DNA from: Pleurotus djamor
Taxonomy: Eukaryota; Basidiomycota; Agaricomycetes; Agaricales; Pleurotaceae
DNA: 32,758 bases
NCBI GenBank assembly: GCA_029747585.1
Contig: JAPEVF010000510.1
Coordinates: 1-32,758, forward strand
Direction of reading: 5' to 3'
Made by a program: the position numbers and the translations under genes. Below, piece after piece: positions 19,754 to 29,329 of this stretch. Every line of letters begins with the position of its first letter. The stretch's first letter is position 1. The notes beneath the pieces were generated by a model. The model did not search any database, had not been told where the DNA came from, and saw only the letters and a program-made list of their open reading frames with translations.

Positions 19754-20413
19754 TTAGTTCAAGAGAGCTGATATGCGAACACGGTCACTAGAGCCGGATA
19801 CGGTGGGGACAGGGAACCTTGGCTCGGGCGTGTGGAGCAGACGCAACCCACGCAGGAACATGGCCAAATCTTCGTGGTCGTCTTCATCGTGCTTGTTGTC
19901 GGAAACGCACGAATCCTCGTTATCGGTATCGACCTTCTTGGAGAAGACGGGCTCCCATCGCGGCGCTGGCTTAGGCGCGACTGGAACGTCGAGGATATCC
20001 CCAAGGACCTCCCTGATCCCTGGAAGCGTAGGCTTCTCGCCGAACTGGTTAGCGAACCATCGGGACTTGTCTTGGTCGAAGGTATCGGTGTATCCGTAAG
20101 GGTAAACGGATGAAAGCACGACGCGAACTGCTGAGGGGCGAGGTGAGTTGTGCTCGTCGTTGTCGTCTGCCGATTCAGCTTCTGAATCGGTTTCGGTCCA
20201 GCAGTCTTGATCAGAGTCGATGTCGCCGATGTATCCCACGACACCTGTGACCTCTTCGTCGCTGCTGTCGGTCTCGTCGTACTCGGATATGGTGTCCTCT
20301 TCATAGCTGGTGCTGCTGCTGTAGCTGTTATAACCGTTATCGTTCTGGGGGTGGCTGGAAACAACGAGATCCTGGCGTCGCGCGTTCTTGATCATGCTCG
20401 GGTACGTGTTCAT
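19754..20413 (-). CDS. Acidic protein A2 (array family A)
   Basis: Single coding exon of 219 residues with the same plan as A1: MNTYPSM start, acidic Ser/Asp/Glu-rich N-terminus (DETDSSDEE, TETDSEAESADDND), conserved SSVYPYGYTD, SRWFANQFGEKPTLPGI and LGDILDVPVAPKP, then the C-terminal EDLAMFLRGLRLL. The final residues differ (RISALLN versus SISFLLN in A1 and A4). The ATG follows an AG splice acceptor; the leader intron is 20414-20485 (72 bp). Its head faces F2 across about 710 bp, an arrangement repeated by A4 and F3. Unrecognised family, no catalytic motif; the strongly acidic half suggests a soluble, partly disordered protein. Confidence 0.75.
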   Translation of the reverse strand: MNTYPSMIKNARRQDLVVSSHPQNDNGYNSYSSSTSYEEDTISEYDETDSSDEEVTGVVGYIGDIDSDQDCWTETDSEAESADDNDEHNSPRPSAVRVVLSSVYPYGYTDTFDQDKSRWFANQFGEKPTLPGIREVLGDILDVPVAPKPAPRWEPVFSKKVDTDNEDSCVSDNKHDEDDHEDLAMFLRGLRLLHTPEPRFPVPTVSGSSDRVRISALLN

Positions 20414-21121
20414 CTACGTTGAACGAATACCAATTATTAAAACCTTTGCTAGAAATACCCAAGTGAAATCGAGCCTCGAACGTACCTCGTTATTGGTGGA
20501 AGATTGCAACGGTTTGAAATTGAGAATGTGGTGGTTGGTGGTTGAGAATGGTGGTTGAGCCACTCCACCACGAGTCGCCCATTGTTCGCTCCTTTCGATC
20601 GGAGTCGGAGATAATCAAAGCTTTGACCATTTCGCAGATTTCCAGGTATGTCTTTACTGACCACAATCCCTGTATCGCCATTCTAATAAGTTCTCTAGAC
20701 TCTAGCGACGAGTGGGTGCGACGTTGAGAACGCGTGACTATGACAAGAGGAACATCACGGTAGGCCCTCTCTTTTCATGATAGAAATTGTGCTGTTCACC
20801 TACTCTGTTCACTCCGATCAAGGCTCACATTTTCGTGAGACATGTTTACTGCCTACATCCTAGAAAATGCTCCGTACCACCTTCACGGTAAATTTAAACG
20901 GGGATAGTCAGCTACACTGCCTCTACCTTCAGAGTTTCGGTATCACCTACATTTTCCTTTAATTTCACAGGCTCATTCGCTAGACGGCAAATACCACCGC
21001 GTTCTGTACGGCTGTGTCTTGTCCTGTCGCACTCGTCCGGGAAGCCCTTGGGCGCTACGCCACCGACTGCTTATTTAAAATTGAAGCTTGATTTCATCTT
21101 CAACTCATCCTGAGCCCACCT
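20414..21121. promoter_or_regulatory. Shared A2-F2 divergent promoter region
   Basis: Drives A2 leftward and F2 rightward. It contains the A2 leader intron (20414-20485), the near-perfect inverted repeat 20551-20571, and a TATTTAAA box at 21072-21079, 50 bp before the F2 ATG. The 400 bp nearest F2 differ from the A4-F3 region at only scattered positions, fewer than the F coding sequences do. A possible + strand mini-exon with a GTATGT donor lies at about 20548-20645. Confidence 0.6.
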
Positions 21122-22472
21122 ATGGATCTCTCTCGCCCAAGTGCCTCGAACGTACTCAGTAACACTACCTTTGGTCCCTTGTATTCAGATTCGTATTGAC
21201 CATCACCTCTAGTACGCAACAGATTCCCAAACGAAATTTGGAACGCGATCGCAGCCGAACTTGGTTTTCCAAACCGAAACCTGGTCCATCCTCTCCTTCT
21301 CGTCTGTCGAGATTTATATGATCTTGCTATACCGCTGATCTACGAGTACATTCAAGTAGTTGAACGCCAGTACACCACTTCGGGATGCGCCTATGCCTCG
21401 ACAAAAGTGTATTGGTCTTCCGTTGATCGCCTCCTACAAACATACCTCAACGATCCTCAGTTGGCAGCAAAAACGGATACATTCACCGTCCGAAGCCAGG
21501 AACGCTACTTCGAAGGCTTGGTGAAAAGTCTCCGCAGCATCCTCCCCTGTTTGTCAAATCTTCGCCGCCTTGCCATTTCCCCAGTACTTGGCGACTTCAA
21601 AATATTGCGCTTGGTTCCTCCTTCCGCTCCGTTGACGCATTTGACTCTCATGGGCTCTGACGATGCTGTGTATGCCGAGGAGATCATGCAAAGTCACTCG
21701 AACGCACTCGCCTTTCTGCGCATGTCCCGTCACTATTACTTCCCGTGTCGACCGGTATTTGTTACCCCGCGTCTGGTATCACTTGAAGGAACTATGAAAG
21801 TTTTCGACAATCGCTTCCTTTCTCAAACGTCACGGATAGAGCATTTGTCTTTTCAATATGGTGATGAAGTTTTCCCGGAGAATGCTTTCTCCAATCTACG
21901 AACATTGGAGGTCGAGGTGAGGGATGAAAAGGGCCTGACTAGGATAGCCCCATTCCTCACCAAGGTCGAGCTTTACTCGTGCGTCTTTTGGAACAGCATC
22001 GTGAGTACTTTACATTCGAAACTCATCTCTCAGTCTCACCATACTTACACAATACGCCGTTGTATCAAATCTAGTTTCTCTCCCGCCCAGATCTCCTCAT
22101 GATACCATCAAAGCATCTCAAATACCTTCGCTTTTGGGGAATTGGGAATGCTCAGCAGCCGTCTTACGCCGAGCTTTTCTTCAATAACGCGATGTCGCTG
22201 AAAGTTATCGATTTCGTCCCACTTACGCCGGATATCACCGTTCGGTTTACTCGAGGAAAGGAGGATCCTGTTATCATGGTCACGCCGCGTTCGGACTCCC
22301 TTTTCATCTCATGGTGGGAGCCACTGTTAGATGGATTGGTCAAGGAAGGTTAGTAGTCCTACGTGGCGTATTAACGTCTGGAAAGTGGACTCAAGAATGG
22401 AATACAGGTGTTGAATTGGATCCACGCTCGAGGAGCGATCTCTCTCCCTTCCGCGAAGTGAAATGTCCTTGA
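21122..22472 (+). CDS. F-box protein, array family copy F2 (4 exons)
   Basis: Exons 21122-21158, 21213-22000, 22075-22348 and 22408-22472, with introns of 54, 74 and 59 bp, give 387 residues starting MDLSRPSASN. No N or frameshift is present, so F2 is the reference for the family. The F-box-like N-terminus is RFPNEIWNAIAAELGF ... PLLLVCRDLYDLAIPLIYEYI. LRR-like segments follow (LSNLRRLAISPVLGDFKIL, RIEHLSFQYGDE, NLRTLEVEV). The conserved last domain has KVIDFVPLTPDITVRFTRG and SDSLFISWWEPLLDGLVKEG, and exon 4 adds a variable tail of about 20 residues. Predicted SCF substrate receptor. Differences from F1 and F3 are concentrated in the middle (about residues 145-215), the likely target-binding part. 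Confidence 0.85.
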
Positions 22473-22562
22473 CCGGTCATTCCTTCCAGTGAACACTTCA
22501 CCCTAGATATTCATAATCAAAGCGCAAACGGCTACAACGATTCTAGATAGATGATAACAATC

Positions 22563-22845
22563 AAATAGCTGAGGGACGAGCTGCTTTGGGTTCGTCATTA
22601 TCGTCTGCGAACTCGGCTTCTGAATTTGATTCGGCCCAGCAGTCTCCGTCAGAGTCGATGTCGCCAATGTGTCCCACAACGCTTGTAGCTTCAACACCAC
22701 TACTGTCAGTCCCACAATGCTCGGACACGTCGTTGTAGTTTATGCTCTTTCCATCGATGTCGTATGCTTCATCGTCACTTGGAGAACCGCGACCAACAGG
22801 ATCCTGGTGGCCTTCATCGTTGATAATTCTCGGGTGTATGGCCAC
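22563..22845 (-). pseudogene. A3, truncated acidic-protein relic
   Basis: Retains only the N-terminal half of an A protein (PRIINDEGHQDPVG, TDSSGVEATSVVGHIGDIDS, DNDEPKAARPSA). It then hits TGA where the other copies read VRVVLSSVY. On the other side, seven extra bases after the ancestral ATGAAC break the start, and the open frame has only GTG. At about 22562 its sequence gives way to sequence resembling the F1 3' flank near 1440-1465 (a tract containing ATGATAAC), so the C-terminal half was lost by recombination. Its leader region runs to a junction near 23046. Confidence 0.65.
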
Positions 22846-23046
22846 CGTTCATCGAGATTCTGCAGTGAAGCAAATCATTGATATATATGCCACCGGTACA
22901 CAAGAAGGTGTGGTGTGAACGTACCTTGATATCGACGGGACATTGTTGCGGCTGGGAATTAACCATTTCTTGGTTCATGTTCAGGGAAAGTGCCAGTTGA
23001 GCCACTCAGACAGGACTTGCCTATCAGTCGCGCTTTTCGCTCGGAG

Positions 23047-23308
23047 CAACTACACGGGCTGGTTCTCCATGGTCACTGGTGTGACGTTGGTCGTCTTCGC
23101 TCCCGGGTCCTGCTTGAGAGAATGCGAGGTGTCGAGTATAGGAAGAGTTGTTTCTGCGACATACTGGTGCATTCAGGTAACGGTTACACCTGCTATGCTG
23201 CTATTGCGCTTGCACGATGAGGACAATGGGCTACGGGAGAGGTTTGGGGAGGAGTGGGATAAATTTGCGCAGAGGGTACCGTACCACCTCGTTCCGGCCG
23301 TCAACTAA
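23047..23308 (+). pseudogene. M4, 3' fragment of an ICMT-like gene
   Basis: Only the last third survives: NYTGWFSMVTGVTLVVFAPG through RVPYHLVPAVN, stop 23306-23308. The join to A3 leader sequence falls inside the RHPSY motif codons, so the catalytic core, all upstream segments, the promoter and a start codon are missing. It is very close to M3, including the shared 3' flank, which marks it as the left edge of duplication unit 2. Confidence 0.8.
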
Positions 23309-24842
23309 ACAACCATTTGCTTAGAGACTCTTGTAAAACTACGTAGGGTCTCATAAAGCTATTCCTATACTCTTTTTCATCCTAATCCTCCGCCCAGAAA
23401 GACGGACACCGAACACCAAACGACTTGAAGCGTTAGGAACAGGAGCGTCTCCTATCGCGTTAGCGCCGTGAATCGGTTGAGCGCCGNTTTTTTATTCGTT
23501 ACTTTGTTCTTGCTTTCTTCGTCATCAACCCTGGCCCAGGCATTCTTTTTCATGACTCATGACTACCTTCTTGTCACCATCGTCTCGTATCCCTGCAGGC
23601 AGGATGATAGTATTGAACTCGAAATTTGAACATAAACTGTAGGAGTCAGAAGTACTGAGATGTCTTTCGACGGTCCTTCAAACTAAATGGGTGTTTAGGA
23701 AAGTTTGAGGAAAGTTGAGCTTTACCGCGCCCCTCAAGCCGTCATCCATCTCGGGCTGCTCTGATCGTTTTCACGTCCTTTCGGTACGCAGATACACTAC
23801 TGTGGAGACCACCCTGGTTCTAAAATTCTCTGTTTCAGATCGTCCTATCAAGACTCGAACTGTCGAACCCCACTCAATCTTCGGTCCTCTTTCTTCCCTT
23901 TTCGGCTTTTTAAGCTCAAGCAAGCCGTTCTGCTTACTCAATAGCTCAAGCATACGCCTGAGCCGTCACGGAATGTGGGGATTGTATGCGGCTGTCGGTG
24001 CCGATGAAGATGAAGACGAAGGGCGCTGCTGAGGGAAAGTTCGATCGGAATGTGACCCCGAACATCAATTCGATCAGCTCGCTGCTTGAGGCTTCACGTC
24101 ACCAGAGTGCTCGCAGTCTAGCTCTCAAGGTCTCTACGCCGTTGTTGCGCCTCTTAGAACAAATTTCGGTATGGATTTCGTTTGGGTCCAACCATTGATA
24201 TCAGCTTTAACGTTTCCTCTAGGGTTTGTCGTTGTCCATCCGCAATACAGAACCAATGACACCGAAGAGGCAAACCTAGCACTTGCCCTTCGCCGATTCT
24301 GGAAACAGAATCGTTGACTGCGATGTCAACTCGCTCTAGTCGAGGTTCTGGGAACTTCTGCCCGTCTTATCATGGGGGGACCTCATTCTTGGGTGTAGGC
24401 CGAAGAAGACATGGATGTCGTACATGGCGCGGCAACTCAAGCGCCCTACCCATCGTTTCTGACCAAGGATAACGATGACTCCCTTCGTGCCTCTGTAGCA
24501 ACCATGGCATCCACCTGGGATGCGACGAATTCTGCGTTCTACAAGGGAAAACATTCAAACCTTTTTTCTCAACCTCTTTCCCAGGACATCTACGTCGCCT
24601 TTCGAATCATCCCGTCACCATCTTCGTGACCGCCCCAGTACATGACGAGTCAGCTTAATCTCTTGTTTGGCATCATCGTATCCGATGAGGAGGCTCTTCC
24701 CTCTATTTTCCAGATTCTTTCATCGTTATTGTGGATGCTCGTACAAACATACCACCTCGCCGCCTCCACCCCCGCTCCTCTCATTAGCCTCCGTCAGCTC
24801 GTCTGACGCATCTCTTGGCGAAATCTTTTCCCGATTCAATGC
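23309..24842. other. M4 3' flank and upstream half of the E2 spacer
   Basis: Parallel to 17598-18605 but longer, holding about 400 bp (24.0-24.45 kb) absent from unit 1. Part of that block (VPMK...AAEG...NVT, near 24000-24050) is also recognisable after M5 at about 30608-30660. The N at 23487 precedes six T's in the GCGCCG motif. Open fragments include FVVVHPQYRTNDTEEANLAL (about 24226-24316), but no joined model could be supported. Confidence 0.4.
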
Positions 24843-25259
24843 ACCCCATCGTCTGTCCCTTCTCTCCGCCAACGCTTTGAGGGAGTCGGGACTCATGCCC
24901 CCTCTTTCGGTCTATATGTCAAGCCCTCTTCACACCTTGGACAATCGAGCAACGAAACTAAAGTTATACCCAAATCACGCAGCAAAGGAACATTGGACGG
25001 GACATTGCGTATACCCAGGGCATCGTTCGCCATGTTGGACTCTGGGGCAGTTGTTCCTCGGGGCATTCACGTTGGACATGTTCCTCTCGTACTCCCAACC
25101 ATCAATGACGAACGAGGTGGTGGCTTGGGGACGTGTGTGTCACCAGTACTTGGTTGGTGCCGCGCGTCGCTGTATGTGGGCAACAAAGATGGTCGGTTCT
25201 GGTTGTTCAAGGAGATTCGAGGATGGTGGTGGTTTGACCAAATCAGGATCGGCCCTTGA
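24843..25259 (+). pseudogene. E2, open C-terminal part of the unrecognised E gene
   Basis: One frame is open for 138 codons. It contains VPSLRQRFEGVG, GLYVKPSSHLGQSS, HVGHVPLVLPTINDERGG, TCVSPVLGWCRASLYVGNKD and RFWLFKEIRGWWWFD, ending at TGA 25257-25259. The Trp codon that is TGA in E1 is intact, but the position matching the E1 ATG reads CCA and a stop lies a little upstream. Either the start is in an upstream exon I cannot place, or this copy is also dead. The protein is basic with a tryptophan-rich end. No family recognised. It lies between M4 and A4, as E1 lies between M3 and A2. Confidence 0.4.
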
Positions 25260-25910
25260 GTCCGTTGCTGGTATAGGCTGAAGCTGCTGGGACAAGGGAT
25301 GGATAGCTAGTGTGGACTCGATGAGAGGACTCAGGAAAGCCAGTCAGATGGCCCCATCAAAACAGACGAAATCCCAGCGGCAGTCCCCTGCGCAAGTACT
25401 ATATCTCGGTACTCTGTATCCTTTCGTACGCCAAAGTACATCATCTGGGAATTCATGTTCTCCTTCGTTTGGTCTTGCGACCGTCTGAGACTGTGTTTCT
25501 TCGTTGCCTACCTGAACCCCTGCAAAGTCCACCCAGAATTTCGCCCCCAGGGAAGAGATGTCTTTAAGAAGGGTTGAACACAAGCTCGAACACGATGAAC
25601 CGACTTTTGAATGGAACTAACGTCGAGCTACATGTGGAGGAGGGGATGGAAGCATCACCTGGTCCCATCACGTAAATGTTGACTTCCATCGCGCGCTACA
25701 AACGGCTACTTCCCGAAACGAACTGTGGAGTATACATGTCCAACTGTCACTCAACCTCACTGGAGTCATGCATCTGAACGATACATACATTATCGCTGAT
25801 ACTCTACGCACAAGCTATGAAATACAACAATCAAAGAACACGAAAGAAGGCATGGGGAAATCGTGAAGACACGAGCAGTGTTGTCTTGATGTTGAACGTG
25901 CTCTTCTCCT
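25260..25910. other. Spacer between E2 and the A5/A4 tails
   Basis: Close match to 19027-19750 in unit 1, with small indels. No gene seen; a minus-strand ORF at 25344-25583 is not kept in unit 1. Confidence 0.45.
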
Positions 25911-25967
25911 CTAGTTCAACAGAGCTGATATGTCCACACGTCCACTGGAGCTGGACGCGGGGCGCGG
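25911..25967 (-). pseudogene. A5, last codons of an A2-type gene left beside A4
   Basis: The minus strand ends DISALLN plus TAG (25911-25913), which is the A2-type end (RISALLN), and continues to match A2 for about 57 bp. The next complete A gene (A4) starts its own tail only 13 bp away. A recombination junction in a GC-rich tract (about 25955-25978) separates the two tails. Confidence 0.6.
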
Positions 25968-25979
25968 GGTTAACCCATC

Positions 25980-26639
25980 CTAGTTCAATAGGAATGAGAT
26001 GGAAGCGCGTCCGCTGGAGCCAGGCACAGTGGTGATGGACGATCTGGGCTCGGGCGTTTGGAGCAGACGCAACCCACGCAGGAACATAGCCAAATCTTCT
26101 TCGTCGTCTTCGTCGTTCTTGTTCTCGGAAGCGCACGAATCCTCATCGTCGGTATCAACCTTCTTGGAGAAGACGGGCTCCCATTGCGGCGCTGACTTAG
26201 GCGCGACTGGAACGTCAAGGATGTCACCGAGGACCTGTCTGATCCCTGGAAGCGTGGGTTTCTCGCCGAACTGGTTAGAAAACCATCGGGATTTGTCTTG
26301 GTCGAAGTTATCGGTGTACCCGTATGGGTAAACGGATGAAAGCACAACGCGGACTGCTGAGGGACGAGGTGGGTTGTGCTTGTCGTTGTCGTCTGCCGGT
26401 TCAGCTTCTGAATCTGTTTCGGTCCAGCAGTCTTGATCAGAGTCGATGTCGCCGATGTATCCCACGACACCTGTGGCCTCTTCGTCGCTGCTTTCGGTCT
26501 CGTCGTACTCAGATATGGTGTCCTCGCTGTAGCTGGTGTTGCTACTATGGCTGTCGCATCCCTCCTCGTGGTTGGCGGAACCGGGATCAACGAGATCCTG
26601 GTGGCTTTCGTCGCTGATGGTGCTCGGGTACGTGTTCAT
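25980..26639 (-). CDS. Acidic protein A4 (array family A)
   Basis: Single coding exon of 219 residues, MNTYPSTISD to SISFLLN. Plan as in A1 and A2: acidic N-terminus (YSEDTISEYDETESSDEE), SSVYPYGYTDNFDQDKSRWF, NQFGEKPTLPGIRQVLGDIL, second acidic stretch (KNDEDDEEDLAMF), C-terminal helix. Its last codons and the first bases of 3' flank (ACCCATCCTAGTTCAATAGG) are identical to A1 and unlike A2, whereas the upstream region follows A2. This points to gene conversion or a crossover within the gene. The leader intron is 26640-26707 (68 bp), with AG directly before ATG. In this copy an upstream open frame would splice in frame into the ATG, so a longer N-terminus cannot be excluded. Function unknown. 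Confidence 0.75.
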   Translation of the reverse strand: MNTYPSTISDESHQDLVDPGSANHEEGCDSHSSNTSYSEDTISEYDETESSDEEATGVVGYIGDIDSDQDCWTETDSEAEPADDNDKHNPPRPSAVRVVLSSVYPYGYTDNFDQDKSRWFSNQFGEKPTLPGIRQVLGDILDVPVAPKSAPQWEPVFSKKVDTDDEDSCASENKNDEDDEEDLAMFLRGLRLLQTPEPRSSITTVPGSSGRASISFLLN

Positions 26640-27360
26640 CTACGTTCAATTGCAATTATTGATGCCCTCGCTACAGCTAGACAAGTAAAACAGAGGCCTG
26701 AACCTACCTTTTTGTGGTTTATGGGTGGAAGGTTGTAACGGTTTGAAAGTGAGAATGTGGTGGTTGGTGGTTGAGAAAGGTGGTTGAGCCACTCAACCAC
26801 GAGTCGCCCATTGTTCGCTCTTTTCGATCGGAGTCGGAGATAATCAAAGCTTGGACCATTTCGCAAATTTCCAGGTATGTCTTTTACTGGCCACAATCCC
26901 TGTATCACCCTTCTAATAAGTTCTCTACACTTCAGCGACGACTCGGAGTGGGTGCGACGTTGAGAGCGCGTGACTATGACAAGAGGAACATCACGGTAGG
27001 CCCTCTCTTTTCATGATAGAAATTGTCCTGTTCACCTACTCTGTTCGCTCCGATCAAGGCTCACATTTTCGTGAGACATGTTTACTGCCTACATCCTAGA
27101 AAATGCTGCGTACCACCTTCACGGTAAATTTAAAAGGGGATCGTCGGCTACACTGCCTCCGTCTTCAGAGTTTCGGTACCACCTACATTTTCCTTTGATT
27201 TCACAGGCTCATTCGCTAGACGGCAAATACCACCGCGTTCTGTACGGCTGTGTCATGTCCCGTCGCACTCGTCCGGGAAGCCCTTGGGCGCTACGCCACC
27301 GACTGTTTATTTACATAAATTGAAGCCTGATCTCATCTTCAACTCATCTTGAGCCCACCC
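26640..27360. promoter_or_regulatory. Shared A4-F3 divergent promoter region
   Basis: Counterpart of 20414-21121. Contains the A4 leader intron, the perfect inverted repeat 26780-26800 and a TTATTTACATAAA box at about 27307-27319, before the F3 ATG. Highly similar to the unit 1 region, especially from 26940 to the ATG. Confidence 0.6.
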
Positions 27361-28695
27361 ATGGATCTCTCTCACCCAAGTGCCTCGAACGTACTCAGTA
27401 ACGCTACCTTTGGTCCCTTGTGTTCAGATTTGTACTGACTATCACCTCTAGTACGCAATAGATTCCCAAATGAAATTTGGAACGCGATCGCAGCCGAACT
27501 TGGTTTTCCAAACCGAAACCGCGTTCACCCTCTCCTTCTCGTCTGTCGAGATTTATACGACCACGCTATACCGCTAATCTACGAGTATATTCAAGTAGTT
27601 GACCGCCAGTATACCACTTCGGGATGCGCCTATGCCTCGACAAAAGTGTATTGGTCTTCCGTCGATCGCCTCCTACAAACATACCTCAATGATCCTCAGT
27701 TGGCAGCGAAGACAACCACCTTCACCGTCCGAAGCAGGGAGCGCTACTTGAAAGGTTTGGTGAACACTCTCCGCGGAATCATTCCCTGTTTATCAAATCT
27801 TCGCCGCCTTGCCATTTCCCCAGTACTTAGCGACTTCAAAATATTGCGCTTGGTTCCCGCTTCGGCTCCGTTGACGCACCTGACTCTCACGGGCTCTCAT
27901 GACGCTGCGTACATCGAGATCGGACAAAGTCACTTGAGCGCACTCGCCTTTCTACGCATGTCGCGTTCCTATTTCTCCCCGTGCCGACCAAAAGTTGTTA
28001 CCCCGCTTCTGGTGTCACTTGAAGGAACTCTGAACATTCTCGAAAACTGCTTCCTCTCTCAGTCGTCACAAATAGAGCGTTTGTCCTTTCAATATGGCGA
28101 TGAATATTTCCCGGAGAATGTTTTCTCTAATCTACGGACACTAGAGGTCGAGGTCACGGATNAAAAAAGGCCTGACTAGAATAGCTCCATTCCTCACCAA
28201 GGTCGAGCTTTACTCGTGTCGCTTTTATAACAGCATCGTGCGTACTTTATACTCAACACTCAACACTCAGTCTCATCAATCACCGGCACCCGTCATATCA
28301 AACCTAGTTTCGCTCCCACCCAGATCTCCTTATGATACCCTCAAAGTATCTTAAGTACCTCCGCATTTCGATGATTATGAATGCTGAGCAGCCGGCGTTC
28401 GCTGAACTTTTCTTCAATAACACGATGTCACTGCAAGTCATCGATTTCGTTCCTCTTACGCCTGATGTCACCGTTCGGTTTACTCGAGGAAAGGAGGATC
28501 CTGTTATAATGGTCACGCCGCGTTCAGACTCTCTTTTTCTGTCGTGGTGGCACCCCCTTTTGGAAGGCTTGGTTACCGAAGGTGAGTCCTCTGCCACGAG
28601 TTATTGGTTATCAGTGTCGGGAAACTGAAGTTAAAACAGGTGTTGAATTTGACGTGAGGTCAAGCAGGGCGATATGTCCTCCTTCCATTGGGTGA
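27361..28695 (+). CDS. F-box protein, array family copy F3 (4 exons)
   Basis: Exons 27361-27397, 27452-28237, 28308-28581 and 28640-28695 give 383 residues once the N at 28162 is ignored. That N precedes six A's and shifts the frame to a TAG; without it the sequence reads TDKKGLTRIAPF as in F2. The exon 2 donor is GTGCGT, weaker than the GTGAG of F1 and F2. The F-box-like segment (RFPNEIWNAIAAELGF) and the C-terminal block (DFVPLTPDVTVRFTRGKEDP, SLFLSWWHPLLEGLV) are conserved. One codon is missing near residue 165 compared with F2. The last exon ends in a copy-specific tail, as in each paralogue. Predicted SCF substrate adaptor with unknown target. Confidence 0.8.
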
Positions 28696-28984
28696 CGCTG
28701 TCGCGCATGCTTCTTTCAGCGGGAAGTATTTACGGCCCTGTATCACGGTAACAAACCTCTGTAACGACTATGAACTTTGGAATCAATGGCGTCTGGTTGT
28801 CGGAGACTTTCGAACACATAGTTGTCTAGCAGGTCTTTCTTGAATCTTCTCCGGCACTTTGGAGTAACCATCCCCCGGTGTTCACAGGCCCATTTCGAAC
28901 CATGGGAAATGAATCCGTGCTTCCGGCGGTGGGGCTCGCAGTCTCAGATTCAGAGTACGTTTTCAACTAAACATCTTCCTATCA
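28696..28984. other. F3 3' flank
   Basis: About 290 bp after F3 with no ORF of note; the right edge of duplication unit 2 falls somewhere here. Confidence 0.4.
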
Positions 28985-29215
28985 ACTAACATGGCCTTCG
29001 ACTTCCTTGCTCTTGGAGCCGCTCGGTGAGGCAGAGTAGATTGCCACTTCGACTGGGATGATCGGTGAAGCGGCCAAGTCCTGGAGCATCGTTGCCGAGA
29101 CCGAACTTCGAAGATCGTCTCGGGGCTCCAGTCCCGGGATGTCAATGGCCCCATTTGATGGCAGAAGCCTGAGTCTTCGCCACCGAATCTCGAGAAACAC
29201 TCTTTTGTGCCTACG
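28985..29215 (-). pseudogene. D5, small minus-strand ORF relic upstream of M5
   Basis: Shares RDSVAKTQASAIKWGH and its stop (29142-29144) with D6, and the sequence beyond (SVSATMLQDLA, IIPVEVA in one frame) is also homologous. It diverges from M5 and begins roughly 115 bp upstream of it. Upstream codons are interrupted. No family recognised. Confidence 0.3.
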
Positions 29216-29279
29216 TCTCATCATTTACAACGACAGTAAGTTAGACAATTGGCGTAAATGAAAGGGGAGCAGTGAAAAT

Positions 29280-29295
29280 CGATAAAGTCGCGCAG
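29280..29295 (+). promoter_or_regulatory. GATAAA core-promoter-like element of M5
   Basis: CGATAAAGTCGCGCAG lies 50 bp upstream of the M5 ATG and aligns with the elements of M3 and M6. Confidence 0.5.
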
Positions 29296-29329
29296 TTCAC
29301 GTTCAGCGACGCATCAGAAACCCCCGAAC

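Larger units (their letters stand above)
17339..22562. repeat. Segmental duplication, unit 1 (M3 3' end, E1, A2, F2)
   Basis: Starting within the M3 RHPSY codons, the order M 3' end, 3' flank, E, A, F is the same as in unit 2 from 23047. The M 3' flank just past the stop and the A-F intergenic region are highly similar; the E-containing spacer is more diverged and shorter here (about 400 bp present at 24.0-24.45 kb is missing). The exact right edge is uncertain. Confidence 0.7.
23047..28760. repeat. Segmental duplication, unit 2 (M4, E2, A4, F3)
   Basis: Second copy of the segment starting at 17339, with the same gene order and direction. M4 and M3 stops are 5711 bp apart and F3 and F2 starts 6239 bp apart, so this unit is about 0.5 kb longer between them. 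The extra length lies in the E spacer and in the A5/A4 double tail. Confidence 0.7.

Noticed and set aside
22943..23308. 121-codon ORF as an independent small protein
   Set aside because: Its first third is A3 leader sequence and the rest is the M4 fragment; the ORF merely spans a recombination junction.
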